Below are positions 1 to 10,872 of a stretch of DNA of 64,000 bases, one piece after another; within the stretch, counting starts at the first letter, position 1; each line of letters begins with the position of its first letter. The notes beneath the pieces are model-generated. The model was not told the DNA's origin and did not search any database. It worked only from the letters and a program-made list of their open reading frames with translations. The translations under genes and the position numbers were made by a program. The stretch is from Panorpa germanica (lineage: Eukaryota > Arthropoda > Insecta > Mecoptera > Panorpidae). The stretch is taken from the NCBI GenBank assembly GCA_963678705.1, contig OY783213.1, positions 9,614,451 through 9,678,450 of the forward strand, read 5' to 3'.

Positions 1-3000
1 GTCCTAACTACGTTGGCTACTCAGGTAATTTCTAAATAATTAACCATACATATTTACTATTACTAATATTACCCATCTAAACTAGTAGAGCGATAAGTAA
101 AATACACGTTAACTGTATAACTAAAAGTAACGTAAAATATAAGTCTTCAAACCAAATCAAATCTGCGAAACAATCTCGTTTAAACATTTTTTTTAAATAA
201 AGTATATAGCAGTAAATTATTTGTGTAGATTTATACGGCTCTCTTTTAAGCATTATTGATCGTCGAACTCTCGTAATTTGAATTATAATACGTAAAATGT
301 TAGTGAATTTTATAACGTAAAATTAAACGTTTGTACAATGTAAAATTTATGTTTAGTGTTACTATTTCGGACATTATAACGTTTTCTTTCACTAACTATT
401 TTTACGCTACAGTTATGTTATACATATTGGTTATTTTTGCACATGTAGCTATACAAATTATTCATGTAATTGTTAAATAGTTTGATTTTCTTTATTCTGC
501 ACCTCTATTTGCATTACATACTAAAATATTTTATGTTAAAAATAAATAATCAATCTATACTTACTCAACAAATGAACTAGGCAGCTATAAAATTCTCAGA
601 ATCTGGAGTACGATGAAATAAACTACCTTCAGATCACAAAATATATTCCGATCTCTATTTATAACAATTATTTACAGAAATTCTTTACTTTGGAATTCTC
701 GTACGAGGCATTTGAATGTACAAACACATAGAAATAAATATTTTACTAAACAGATTTCCTGCTGTGATCTCATTTTTTTCTATTAAAAACACGGAACAAA
801 GAAATTAATATCTAATGAAAATACTTGAAGCTTTCTAAAATTCTATAGAAACAAATAATGAAATTCATATGATAGTTGAGTAAAATCTATAATTGTTTTC
901 TTACAATTATGATCACCTAAAGGCTCCTCGACATCATCGACAACAGTTGCGAGTTGCCAGTTGCGGCTCGCGTTAACATTAAACTTTATTGACTAACTAT
1001 CTAAGATCTCTTTACATTACATGCTTCAATAAGTTTAGTAGAAATTGTTGCATTTTTTGTGGACCATTTCTACGTAAGAACTAAGTAACTATGGTGTCCA
1101 AAGATTTTAATCCAATGGTAAAACTGGTCCTTCTATGCCGGATACACATTATATTGGAATTAATCTTAATTGATCTTTAAATGAGTTGTTGAATCTATTT
1201 ATCAAGTTTAATTGCGATGAACAAACAAACCGCTACTGTATCGTAACAAGTAATCTTGTTTTACTGATAATGTCATGAAAACCAGTCGACCAATTGGACC
1301 AAGGCAGATTCCTTTTATTCATTCAGGTGGTTCGAAATTTGGTTACCAACAAAAAGAAATAATTACGTTTAAAGAAATAAGAGATATTTTAATTAAACAA
1401 AAGATTTATTCTTTTACTTTGACAGCTAATTACTAATTTTAATTGTATTTTCTTCCGTATTAATGCCTCGAAAATATAATTTACGAAGTTAGTGCCGTCC
1501 CAAACATCTATTTTGTGGCGGGCCATATTTGGCGGGTTTTTGGCGTCTCTAGAAAATAGATAGTTTAAGTAATCGGAGAAATCGGTGGTTGTTATTAAAG
1601 TGGATTATTTGGCCCGTCGTTTGGACATACCTGTTTCAAATATACTATTTACAACTCAAATAGTTTCATTTGTAATCATTGTTTATATGATTTTACAGTT
1701 CTATAAAATGATTTTTTATCATTTTTTTCTTATTCTGCTTTGAATCGACCTTGGTACGATCAATCATGCGGAAATGCTATAAATAACGTTTATTTTATAA
1801 AAAGGTAACGTGTTTTTATTAACGTAACATCGAAGTACAGAATACAATTGTATTTGTGGAAAAATAGTAACATAATAATATGTAAATTACAGAGTGAATA
1901 GTTTTATTTCGTGAGAATGGGCCCGTCATTTAGGTATATGTTATGTAAATGTTGATTAGAATTACGCTATTCTTATGTAATCTAAAATTTTGAAAACAAA
2001 ACTCTGTTCTTCGAGGTTAAACTAATTTTAATCAGAGTAATGTAGCTCTTATTTCATTTGTCGTTAAAAAGAACAGCTTTTCATTTCCGTAATTGACAAC
2101 AACTTCGACTGAATGAGATCTTTTCTTAACGGATTATCAATTACCATTGAGTTTTCGTAATCTGGTTATTATGTCAAATATGTTCTCTTCAGAAAATGAT
2201 TTTTTTTATATAAATGATATAAATGAATATAACTATAGTGTAAACATTTATAAAAAATGTGTGAATTCGTAAAAATGTACGTCTAGTGCAATATTTCTTA
2301 CACTTTCAATCTTTATTAACTTTGATTATTTTCGATTTAAAATACAAGTACGAACTTAGGAACACTAAGTCATGTTTTTCAATTATTTTACTCAATAAAA
2401 TCATCACATCACATTTACAAACAGTTTTATTCCCTCAGATAGAACTTATTAGCTACGTCTACATACGCTGCTGATTTTGAGCTGATTATCAATGAGATTA
2501 TCTTCCTAAAATTCTCCAGAACTCATGTTTAAAAAAATTAACATGAAGTCCATTATAACTAGCTGTACATTTTACTAGGTATTTTCTATATTTGTTGAAT
2601 GCAAGAATTGAATCTCTTGAAACTAAGATAATTTTGTACTGAAAAGATTTATTTGCATGAAATTAGTTGCTGGTCAGGATTAATCACTTATTTTAGTGAG
2701 TAAAATTAGCCGAATGAAAATAGATCACCAAGAATTACGGAAATATCATATTTCACAAACAAATCTAGGATCTGGGGCGTTTAAATATAATTTCTAATTC
2801 AATTTCAATCTAAAACATGTCATCAACTATTAATACATACATTTACTTAGTAAAAGCGTTGAAATTAAGTGCATGGCATCCACTCTGCGAAATGCCAGCG
2901 ACTAAAACGCGAAACTATTCCAGTTTTGTTCATTTTGTGATGTATTTTTAGACGATATTCCGTTCTATGCTCACCTAACCTCTACAGTAATTGGAAGCTA

Positions 3001-3375
3001 TGTATATTTCAATTAGGAATATGCTTTTATATATATTTTAGAATATTGCATGGTTAACCTTGGTTTTACTATAATTTTAAGAGACGACGGGATGTCCATG
3101 AAATAACGCTATTTTTGTCCCTCAAGATCGAGTGTTTTGTTTTCTTTTTCTCAAGTTTTTGTTACATTTTGTAATTGCTTAAATGTTTGCTTTAACTCCT
3201 TTCGGTTCATTAGGTTTGATGCTGAACATATGGAAGAGGTAACATAAAACTTACATGCGGCGGAAGTTGAGAATATTGCGTTACATTAAAGTTGCGAAAA
3301 TATTTTTTTTTCTATTTTTAAGTAACATATTGTGAAACTAAAATGCATCTTACGTTTACACAATTTCTCGACTTA
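1..3375. other. AT-rich non-coding stretch, no gene recognised
   Basis: This stretch has frequent stops in all frames and no recognisable protein family. The only open frame over 60 codons (2286-2474, plus) has no familiar motif, starts at a non-ATG codon and coincides with a dispersed repeat also found near 23.85 and 27.0 kb, so I do not call it a gene. If the exon at 4211 belongs to a plus-strand gene, this is most likely intron upstream of it. A slightly GC-richer patch at about 925-980 and another at 1495-1560 have no assignable function. Confidence 0.6.
2305..2475 (+). repeat. Dispersed repeat H, copy 1
   Basis: The first ~95 bp (about 2305-2402) align by eye with 23849-23940, sharing blocks such as AAGTCATGTTTTT and CAATAAAATCA. 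The rest (about 2405-2475) aligns with 26996-27055, sharing the pattern TTTATCCCT..GATA..ACTT followed by TAGC.ACG.CTAC. The two halves therefore recur separately elsewhere, as expected for fragments of one longer transposable element. The family is not identified. Confidence 0.5.
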
Positions 3376-3534
3376 GGGCCTTATTCTGTATGTTATTTTC
3401 AGCGGTGATAAAATTTCATCGCTGAATAATGACGTAACATGACTCTTATGACAGAAATGCATAAGGGTTATATGACGTCACTATTTTCTGATGAAATTTT
3501 ATCACCGCTGAAAATAACATACAGAATAAGGCTA
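3376..3534. mobile_element. Foldback MITE with perfect 43-bp arms (PIF/Harbinger-like?)
   Basis: Positions 3378-3420 and 3490-3532 are perfect inverted repeats of 43 bp separated by 69 bp. The outer ends read GGGCCTTATTCTGTA on the left and, reverse-complemented, TAGCCTTATTCTGTA on the right. A TTA lies immediately outside each end (3373-3375 and 3535-3537), which fits the 3-bp TTA/TWA target duplication of PIF/Harbinger elements. The length and absence of an ORF fit a non-autonomous copy. The perfect arms are seen directly; the superfamily call is inference from three duplicated bases. Confidence 0.65.
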
Positions 3535-3537
3535 TTA

Positions 3538-4210
3538 GTTGAATAACGTAGTTCATAGTAATAATAAAACACCCAACAATCAAATATTTTTTAATTAATA
3601 TTTTATGTTTGTGAAAAATACTACATGTGTGGCACAAGCGTTTACATCAGAAAACCTACTCATACAGTACTTTAACATCCGATTATTTTGCTATTAATTA
3701 AACTAAAAGACAATTAATGCTTCCGCTTCCTCTAAGTTGAGTTTCGATGATTTACCAATTAATACACTCATAATTGTATTAGATCGACGTATTAAATGTA
3801 TTAAATATGCAAAAAATAAATCGCTGATTTATTGCAATGTGAAAATGAAGAACCAATAAATGTTAATAGAAACTAATCATTCAAATGTGTTGATAAAAAA
3901 TTTGAAACAAAAAATTCATATAAAATGCAAACATTAATTATACTGAAAGTAATTAATTAAGAACGTGTCATTAAAACCAGTACTGTCTAAAATGTTGTTA
4001 AACAAATAATTTCATATTTTCAACAAATTAGGCCAACAACTAAGACAGGAAGACACTCACTCCATTCAATAACCTTCTACAACTAGTTTTTTTTCACTTC
4101 TAAATTTTTTGCAATTAATTTAATTAATAAGTCATGTTTGACACGTATTTATTTATAGAAAATGATTCATGGTAATTATCAATTTATTAATTTAATTATT
4201 TTTATTATAG
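3538..4210. other. Non-coding stretch leading into a 3' splice site
   Basis: This is AT-rich sequence without a recognisable ORF or repeat. Its last 40 bases are T/A-rich and end in TTTATTATAG at 4201-4210, a good 3' splice site, so it is read as the end of an intron on the plus strand. Confidence 0.5.
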
Positions 4211-4393
4211 GATCTACAACGTGAGATCTGTGCTCAGGGACGTGCAGTGGGCGCTTTAGTTCGTGCTTGTGGGGGCGCACAGACTTGCCCAAAAGGGGCT
4301 CGTGGTCTAGAGAAACGTTACCATCTTCTATATCTCAGGGCGATAGAATGGCAATGCCATCTAGAAGGATTGTTGGGAACTAGAAACACACCG
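4211..4393 (+). CDS. Internal coding exon of an unidentified host protein
   Basis: An open 183-bp segment is bounded by a strong 3' splice site (TTTATTATAG ending at 4210) and a strong 5' splice site (CCG|GTAAGT at 4394). It encodes exactly 61 codons from D-L-Q-R-E to N-T-P, with both junctions at phase 0. It is clearly richer in G+C than its flanks. The peptide contains two cysteine-containing stretches (REICAQG, ACGGAQTC) and then a helix-like segment, LEKRYHLLYLRAIEWQCHLE. That ending resembles spectrin-repeat-type helices near the C-termini of nesprin/Klarsicht proteins, but this is a weak impression from memory, so I give no gene symbol. No other exon of the same gene is recognised in the window; the remaining exons presumably lie beyond large introns. 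An intact BEL retrotransposon sits about 245 bp downstream in the opposite orientation. Confidence 0.7.
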
Positions 4394-4632
4394 GTAAGTC
4401 AAACAATTTATATACTATTTTTAAAGTGTTAATTTGATTGAGATGGATTGCAATGGAATTACTCAAAAACGTGTCTTTTGTTAAGTTTAATTCGTATTTC
4501 GTAACAACTGTATGTGATTTTTGACACCATTGTTGTACACAAGCTTGTTTAACTCAATTACCTTTTTTATTGGCTCGACAATTGCGTGTTATAGTTGTAC
4601 TTACGTATTTAATTTATTTGGAATTAACCAAA
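4394..4632 (+). other. Start of intron after the 4211-4393 exon
   Basis: It begins with GTAAGT, a consensus 5' splice site. The rest is AT-rich with no recognisable content up to the retrotransposon target site at 4633. The intron would continue beyond the element, to the right of 11908. Confidence 0.5.
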
Positions 4633-4637
4633 CATAT
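4633..4637. repeat. Target-site duplication CATAT, left copy
   Basis: CATAT directly precedes the left LTR and is repeated at 11904-11908 directly after the right LTR. A 5-bp duplication is in the range known for BEL/Pao integrases. Confidence 0.9.
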
Positions 4638-5297
4638 TGTTTGGGGAGTTTGGACCTTTGTAGATCTATAAGCAGGCTGTGGGCTTATCTGCGATCTGGT
4701 AGCGGTTTCCAAGTTCTCGAACGGCAAATGTCGCTCAGTTCCTTTCAATAGCTTAGGGTGCGCACAATTTGTTATGAAGGACCTTTTTGTTATTAACTAA
4801 TTAATAACAATTTTTTATTTATATCAAAAGACACAGCAAAACATCAGAACTTTTTTAGATTACATTTATTTTAAAACTACACTATTGAATTACATATAAA
4901 TTGATTAAATATTTTAATTGATAAAAATACTAGTTACGACACTAAGTAAATGTAACTCGCGGTTTTAGTTATGTATAATAATATGTGTAATTATTATTTT
5001 TTGTATATGCACTAATAGGTTAAAGCGTGCGTTACGTTCCAGGTTTGAGTTAATAAGAAGGAATCGAAAACATTTACGTAGTGTCGAACCCTAGAGAAGT
5101 GACTCATATAAACAAAGGATGTTTACATAAGAAATAGTATCGTTTGCCCAAAGCGAGAAGTATATATGTGTGTATAAAAACAAATAGGCATAAAAATATA
5201 AATGAATTAAAACAGAGGAATCTTAAAACTAACATTAATTAAAAATAAAGGCAAGATATTGATATATAAATATGAATATTGCATGCGTTTATGAACA
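4638..5297 (-). repeat. 3' LTR of the BEL/Pao element
   Basis: This 660-bp LTR begins TGTTTGGGG and ends ATGAACA on the plus strand. It is matched base for base, as far as I could compare by eye, by 11244-11903. On the transcribed strand it contains AATAAA-type signals that could direct polyadenylation. Confidence 0.93.
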
Positions 5298-5304
5298 TTC
5301 TCCC
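5298..5304 (-). other. Polypurine tract of the BEL/Pao element
   Basis: GGGAGAA on the minus strand lies immediately upstream of the 3' LTR. This is the expected place for the plus-strand DNA primer during reverse transcription. It is short but exactly abuts the LTR. Confidence 0.7.
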
Positions 5305-5340
5305 GGGCGTTGAAATTGGGATATGTTATCAAAGTTTCAA

Positions 5341-8300
5341 TTAATGTTCGATTGGTAATGGAGCAAGATGTCGCACTAGACGTTTTAATTCGCCTTTGAT
5401 TGTTTTTATAGTGGCTAGACGAGCCGTTAAATCATCACTGACACTCACTTTCACAATACGACCCAACATCCAGTGTGATGGAGGTAGATTAGGTTCTTTG
5501 ATTAAAACCAAACTTCCGGGCTGCGGTACAACACCTGTAGAAGTTTTCCATTTGGAAAGTTGATTGCAGTGTCCAAGATAATCATTCGACCAGCGTTTCC
5601 AGAAGTTTTGAATGCAGTCCTGAAGTTGTGCGAAGCGCTGCATTCTGCTAAGATTGATTGGAGCGTCCTCTGCAGGAGCGATGCTAGTAAGCTGACGTCC
5701 TATTAGCAGGTGTCCAGGTGTGATGGGAACTAGGTCGTTAGGATCATTGGAAGCGGGATAAAGAGGGCGAGAATTGAGTATTGCCTCTATTTGGGTTAGC
5801 AATGTGTAAGTGTCTTCGAAAGTAAAGTGATTATTTTGTATGACGCGTTTAAGATGTGCTTTTGTGGACTTGATGTTACTCTCCCACAAACCTCCCCAAC
5901 TAGGCGAGTATGGTGGAATGAACTTCCATGTAATGGTTAAATCAGAAGCCACAGTTTCAATTGTTTTTGCATTATTTCCATCCGATAAAAATTTACCTAA
6001 GGCCCGGCTGGCGCCAACAAAGTTGGTGCCGTTATCAGAATAAATAATATTAGGTTTGCCTCTGCGCGATATGAATCGATTCAGAGCAGCTAAGAAGCAC
6101 TGAGTCGTAAGTTCAGTAACCAATTCTAAATGTATAGCCTTTGTTGCGAAGCAGATAAATAAGCAAATGTAAGATTTTAATAGTTTACTACCTCGGCCAT
6201 ATTTGTTTCTGACCATAATAGGGCCAGCATAATCGACGCCGGTGTCTTTGAACGGAAAATCCAAAGAAACTCTTGCAAATGGAAGAGAACCCATTTTTGG
6301 TGATGGAAAACGCGGTTTTTGTCTGAAACATGTCACACAGCGATGTACGATGTTTTTTGCTAACGAAATGCCTTTAATGGGCCAATATTGGTCCCTTATG
6401 CTGAATAATAATTTTTGAGGGCCTGGATGAAATAATCTCAGGTGTTCCTTCTCCATTATCAGCGTTGTTAATTTGTGTTTGTTGTGTAGAACAATAGGAT
6501 GCCGTCTGTGAAATTCGAAATTTGAATATTTTAGTCTGCCACCTACTCTAATGATGTCGTTATCGTCGAGAAAGGGATTGAGACAAAGCAATGTGCTTTT
6601 ATTTGCTAAAGGTACGTTACACTTTAGAGCTTTTAATTCAGACGCAAAATGTTCTTTTTTTGCTAACTTCACAAGAAGTTGCATTGAATCTTGTAATTCT
6701 GTAACCGTTAAAATGCCGTTTGCCTTATTTTGTTTGTTTCTACAGTTGTGTATAAAACGTAGGCAATACGCGGTGACTCTATTGAGAGTTCTTAAGCTTG
6801 AAAATGTATCAAATATAGGATTTGATTTGGTTATGGAATGATTCGACAATATAATTGATTTCGTTTCAGGTAAACATTTTACAGTACAATTACTTTCAGG
6901 CCATGAACTTTCTGATTGCGATAACCAGTCTGGACCTTGCCACCAGAAATTGTAATCAATTATATTACTAGCAAGAATACCTCGCGAAATCAAATCAGCT
7001 GGATTATATTCAGTACGCACATGACGCCATTGAGTGATGGAATTCATGTCTGTTTGAATTTCGGAAATACGGTTTGCTACAAAAGTCTTTAAGGTGTTAG
7101 GTATGCATTTAAGCCATGATAGTACAATAACTGAATCAGACCAAAGAATTATGCGATTTACCGGTACAGATATTATTGACAACAATTTTTTAGTCATTCT
7201 AGACAGCAACAATGCTGCACATAACTCCAAGCATGGAATTGTTAACGATTTTAAAGGCGATACTTTAGATTTTGAATGTAATAACGTTGTTTTAGAAATA
7301 TTTTCATTATTAGTGCTTTTAAAATATATGCAAGCACCGTATGCACGTTCTGAAGCGTCACAAAAGCCATGAATTTCAATGGTTTCGAAATTACTGATTA
7401 ATGACTTTCGCGGTATAGATACGTTATTTAAGCTTGGCAATTGTTTTATTAAAGCAGTCCAAATATTTGCTAAATGTTCTGGAACTTCGTCGTCCCAATG
7501 TAAGTTAGCTAGCCATAATTGTTGTATCATTAATTTGAAAGGTATGACACAAGGCGATAGTAATCCAAGTGGATCAAAAATTTTAGCAATAAATGATAAA
7601 ATATTTCGTTTAGTTAGTTTAGCAGGTGGATCAAAATGTGCAATACTGTATTTGAAACAGTCTGTTTCAGAGTTCCATTTGACACCTAAAGCTTTGAAAT
7701 GTTCTATATCACCGTGTTCGATATAGAAATGTTTGTCGTTTGTTGTATTGTCCAAGTCGACTAATACAGCAGGATCATTGGATATCCATTTACGTAGATT
7801 GAATCCTGCACTGCTTAAAATTTCAATAATTTTATTGCAGCGTTGTTTAAGTTCTGCTAGATCATTTGACCCAGTCAGCATGTCATCAACATAAAAATCA
7901 TTGATGATTGTGTTTGCAGCATTTGGATGTGCAGTTGTATTGTCGTAGCCTAGCTGCGTTAAGCTTCTTATTGCAAGATAAGCTGCAGATAATGTACCGT
8001 AAGTTACAGTGTTTAACTGATAAGATTGTAATTTGTCGTCTGGGCTATCTCTCCAAAGAATCTGTTGAAGATTTCTTTGAGATGGGTGTACCAGTATTTG
8101 TCGGTACATCATAGCAATGTCTGCTACGACTACATATTCGTATTGACGAAATTTTGTTAAGATAGTAAATAAGTCATTTTGAATGGTCGGCCCATTCGCT
8201 TGTAAGGAGTTAAGCGACGTGTTTGTGCTACTTGACATAGAGCCGTCAAAGACCACTCTCAACTTACTTGTGGTACTACTTAATTTTATTATACCGTGAT

Positions 8301-10416
8301 GTGGTAAAAAGTACGAGGGTTCAGACGAGGTCTGATTTGGGTTAAGAGACATGTGACCCAATTGCATGTATTCATGGATAAACGCAGAATACATGGACTT
8401 ATATTGCTCGTTATTAGCAAATTTTCTTTCAAGTGATAGAAAGCGTTTAGTAGCGGCCGTCTTGGAATCTCCTAGCATTGATGCAGGCAATTTTAAAGGT
8501 AAAGTTACTACAAATCTACCATCGGAATCGCGAGTGGTAGTTTTATTGAAATGTTCTTGACACGCCTGTTCCTCTACCGTTAAAGAACTACATTCCTTAA
8601 CAGACTCAATTTCCCAAAACTTGGACATTTGAGTTTGTAAAGATGCGTGGTAACAATGAGCATTGTTGTTGTTAGTTTTAACTTTATAGTTGGTAACTAT
8701 CCAACCCAAGGAGGTACGTTGCAAATTTAATCGATTATTAAAAAGCTTTGTATTGCCAACACGTAAGAGCTTCCAAAATATATCGGCACCCAATAATAAA
8801 TCCACCGATTGTGGTTTATTAAAACTAGGATCCGCTAGTTTTATATTAGAGGGTATTGATAGATTGTTAATATCCAATGTAGTGTGTGGAATATTATCAG
8901 TTATTTTGTCTATTATGAGACAGTTTACAAATGTTTTGTAATTTGTATTTGCAGAATGTAAAGCGATTTTTACCTGCTTATTTATTTTAGTTTCCGAATT
9001 ACCGATTCCCGAAATTACCACGTGCGATTGTTTGGTAGGAATATTTAATTTGCTAATTAAACGATTGGTAATGAAACTAGTTTGACTACCATTGTCAAGA
9101 AGAGCGCGAGCGATAATTGGCTTACCGTCTTTATCAAGAATGCTTACCAAAGCGGTCGAAAGTATTACTTGATTCGTCTGATTGACATGCGCAGTCAAAG
9201 CGTTAGAAGTGCTAGCTGTAGGAACAGAAGTATCCGAATCTTCTGTTTCAATATGTAGCAATGAATGGTGTTTTTTGTTGCAAGTAATGCAACTGTATTT
9301 TGAAGTACAGCTGTTAATAGTGTGACCTTTGCTCAAACAATTTAGGCACTGCTGTCTTCTTCGGATCTCGTTAATTCGAGCCCTTATGTTGAGTTTTAAA
9401 AAATTATTACAATGTCTTATACTGTGATCTTTATTGCAAAACAGGCATTTGTCGCGTTGTGAAACTAAAAGGGATTTATGAGGTCTGGATTTGTGCGTAA
9501 CATTAGAATCGCAATTGTGTTCATCTAACTCGTGAGCACGCTCGAGCATAAAAGAAAGCATAGTATCAATTTCCTGATAGTCAGTTTTAGAAATGTCTGA
9601 AGCTAGCCAATGCTTTTTTGTTTCAGAATCTAGTTTTTTAGAAATTAATATTGACACTATGTGATTCCATCTATTTTCCTCCGGAATAATATTTTCCAAA
9701 GCCTTGACGTGCTTTCTAATTAAGGCTGCAGTAGCTCTTAATTTGTTACTACTCTCAGAGGTAATAGCAGGAATTTTTAGAAAAGAATTAAGGTGATGTG
9801 AAATCATTTTTCTTTTATTGTCGTACGCAGTCACTAGCAAATCCCAACATAGTTGATAATTGTTAGGATCTAATTGCACCGATGCAATAGTATCAAATGC
9901 CTCATCTTTCAACGAACGACGTAAGATGTGTAATTTTTTAAAGTTAGAGTATTTAACTTGATTGTGAACCAAGCTTTCAAACGTGGCTTTAAACTCATCC
10001 CACTGTTCTATGTTTCCGGAAAACGTTGGAACGTTAATGCTTGACAAGTGCATGTCTTCATCTGAAAATACTGATGGCTTTATATCAGGTGTAGCTACTG
10101 TCTGAATTGCAAGTGATTCAGAAACTGAAATAATTTTATTGATAATTTTTCCTATATTACTGTATTGTGTATAGAAATCATTATTTTCGCTATCAATGCG
10201 ATCTATTTCAGCTTGATCTTCAGTTAATTCGCGCATTTGTGTATGAATTTTATTAATTGAAGACATTAATGGCTGCCATTGTTTATAACAAATTTTTATT
10301 TCTTCCACATCGTACGTGGATGAATCTGTTATATCAATATTTTCAATTGCCTGGCTGCATTGTTTTAATGATAATTTGATTTGATGTATTTTTGTATTTA
10401 AAGTTTTTAACGACAT
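5341..10416 (-). CDS. BEL/Pao Gag-Pol polyprotein, 1691 residues, intact
   Basis: One open frame encodes every enzymatic part of a BEL/Pao element in order. An N-terminal Gag region of the DUF1759 type (about 1-300) is followed by three Cys/His knuckles (about 325-337 CLFCNKDHSIRHC, 357-370 and 375-387). An A17-type aspartic protease follows, with the active-site segment ALLDNGSQTSF at about 435; BEL elements often replace the usual DSG/DTG. The reverse transcriptase has FYVDD at about 838-842. RNase H begins near 1010 (GFCDASERAYGA) and WSDS lies at about 1090. The integrase has an HHCC zinc finger (about 1322-1362) and catalytic D, D and E near 1392 (GVDYAGP), 1458 (YSDNGTNF) and 1506 (WGGLWES). 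A DUF5641-type tail follows (about 1600 on). The length is normal for the superfamily. The ATG at 10416 is the first in the frame and follows a long leader. No frameshift separates gag from pol, as is common in this group. Copying occurs in cytoplasmic particles, with integration in the nucleus. Confidence 0.96.
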   Translation of the reverse strand: MSLKTLNTKIHQIKLSLKQCSQAIENIDITDSSTYDVEEIKICYKQWQPLMSSINKIHTQMRELTEDQAEIDRIDSENNDFYTQYSNIGKIINKIISVSESLAIQTVATPDIKPSVFSDEDMHLSSINVPTFSGNIEQWDEFKATFESLVHNQVKYSNFKKLHILRRSLKDEAFDTIASVQLDPNNYQLCWDLLVTAYDNKRKMISHHLNSFLKIPAITSESSNKLRATAALIRKHVKALENIIPEENRWNHIVSILISKKLDSETKKHWLASDISKTDYQEIDTMLSFMLERAHELDEHNCDSNVTHKSRPHKSLLVSQRDKCLFCNKDHSIRHCNNFLKLNIRARINEIRRRQQCLNCLSKGHTINSCTSKYSCITCNKKHHSLLHIETEDSDTSVPTASTSNALTAHVNQTNQVILSTALVSILDKDGKPIIARALLDNGSQTSFITNRLISKLNIPTKQSHVVISGIGNSETKINKQVKIALHSANTNYKTFVNCLIIDKITDNIPHTTLDINNLSIPSNIKLADPSFNKPQSVDLLLGADIFWKLLRVGNTKLFNNRLNLQRTSLGWIVTNYKVKTNNNNAHCYHASLQTQMSKFWEIESVKECSSLTVEEQACQEHFNKTTTRDSDGRFVVTLPLKLPASMLGDSKTAATKRFLSLERKFANNEQYKSMYSAFIHEYMQLGHMSLNPNQTSSEPSYFLPHHGIIKLSSTTSKLRVVFDGSMSSSTNTSLNSLQANGPTIQNDLFTILTKFRQYEYVVVADIAMMYRQILVHPSQRNLQQILWRDSPDDKLQSYQLNTVTYGTLSAAYLAIRSLTQLGYDNTTAHPNAANTIINDFYVDDMLTGSNDLAELKQRCNKIIEILSSAGFNLRKWISNDPAVLVDLDNTTNDKHFYIEHGDIEHFKALGVKWNSETDCFKYSIAHFDPPAKLTKRNILSFIAKIFDPLGLLSPCVIPFKLMIQQLWLANLHWDDEVPEHLANIWTALIKQLPSLNNVSIPRKSLISNFETIEIHGFCDASERAYGACIYFKSTNNENISKTTLLHSKSKVSPLKSLTIPCLELCAALLLSRMTKKLLSIISVPVNRIILWSDSVIVLSWLKCIPNTLKTFVANRISEIQTDMNSITQWRHVRTEYNPADLISRGILASNIIDYNFWWQGPDWLSQSESSWPESNCTVKCLPETKSIILSNHSITKSNPIFDTFSSLRTLNRVTAYCLRFIHNCRNKQNKANGILTVTELQDSMQLLVKLAKKEHFASELKALKCNVPLANKSTLLCLNPFLDDNDIIRVGGRLKYSNFEFHRRHPIVLHNKHKLTTLIMEKEHLRLFHPGPQKLLFSIRDQYWPIKGISLAKNIVHRCVTCFRQKPRFPSPKMGSLPFARVSLDFPFKDTGVDYAGPIMVRNKYGRGSKLLKSYICLFICFATKAIHLELVTELTTQCFLAALNRFISRRGKPNIIYSDNGTNFVGASRALGKFLSDGNNAKTIETVASDLTITWKFIPPYSPSWGGLWESNIKSTKAHLKRVIQNNHFTFEDTYTLLTQIEAILNSRPLYPASNDPNDLVPITPGHLLIGRQLTSIAPAEDAPINLSRMQRFAQLQDCIQNFWKRWSNDYLGHCNQLSKWKTSTGVVPQPGSLVLIKEPNLPPSHWMLGRIVKVSVSDDLTARLATIKTIKGELKRLVRHLAPLPIEH

Positions 10417-10620
10417 TGTGAATGGAGCTTTAAATAATTTTTACGAACTCTTTTTAAATGTATATTTAAAAATGATTTAATGTATATATTATTGTTCGAA
10501 ATAATATTAGTTGTGGGCTATTACGTAACAGACGTAATACGAACCCTGTGTTCGATAACACACAAATAGGTTAGTTTGAATGTATATTCAAACGTTTACA
10601 ATGGTATATATGCCCTACCC

Positions 10621-10853
10621 AGTCATAGTCCAGTAGTAGAACGTTAAATGACTGAAGTATAAACGGCAAAAGTTGTGTCCAAATAACACGAAATACGAGC
10701 TCTAAAAAATAGTCATAGCCTAGTAAGGCGTTAAATGACTAGATTAAACGAGGCAAGAGGATGTGTCCAAATAACACGAAATACGTTGCTCTTAAACAGA
10801 ACAGTCATAGTCTAGTAGTGACGTTAAATGACTGGAATATACGAGCGAACGGC
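10621..10853 (-). repeat. Three ~90-bp repeat units with hairpin arms in the BEL leader
   Basis: On the plus strand, units start at 10621, 10711 and 10803, a spacing of 90 and 92 bp. Each begins AGTCATAG and, about 20-27 bp later, contains the inverted match ATGACT (10648-10653, 10735-10740, 10828-10833), so each could fold into a small stem-loop in the RNA. Units 1 and 2 also share GTGTCCAAATAACACG followed by AAATACG; unit 3 is cut short before that block. The repeats are seen directly. A role in packaging, dimerisation or translation control is inference. Confidence 0.8.
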
Positions 10854-10872
10854 TTATCAAGTTCAACAGAAC

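Noticed and set aside
4521..4751. Plus-strand frame across the left LTR boundary (and its twin at 11169-11357)
   Set aside because: The shared C-terminal part is LTR sequence; the frame exists only because the LTR is duplicated.
5840..8941. Several 64-115-codon plus-strand frames within the BEL element
   Set aside because: They lie antisense to the intact Gag-Pol frame and have no motifs; they are shadows of it.
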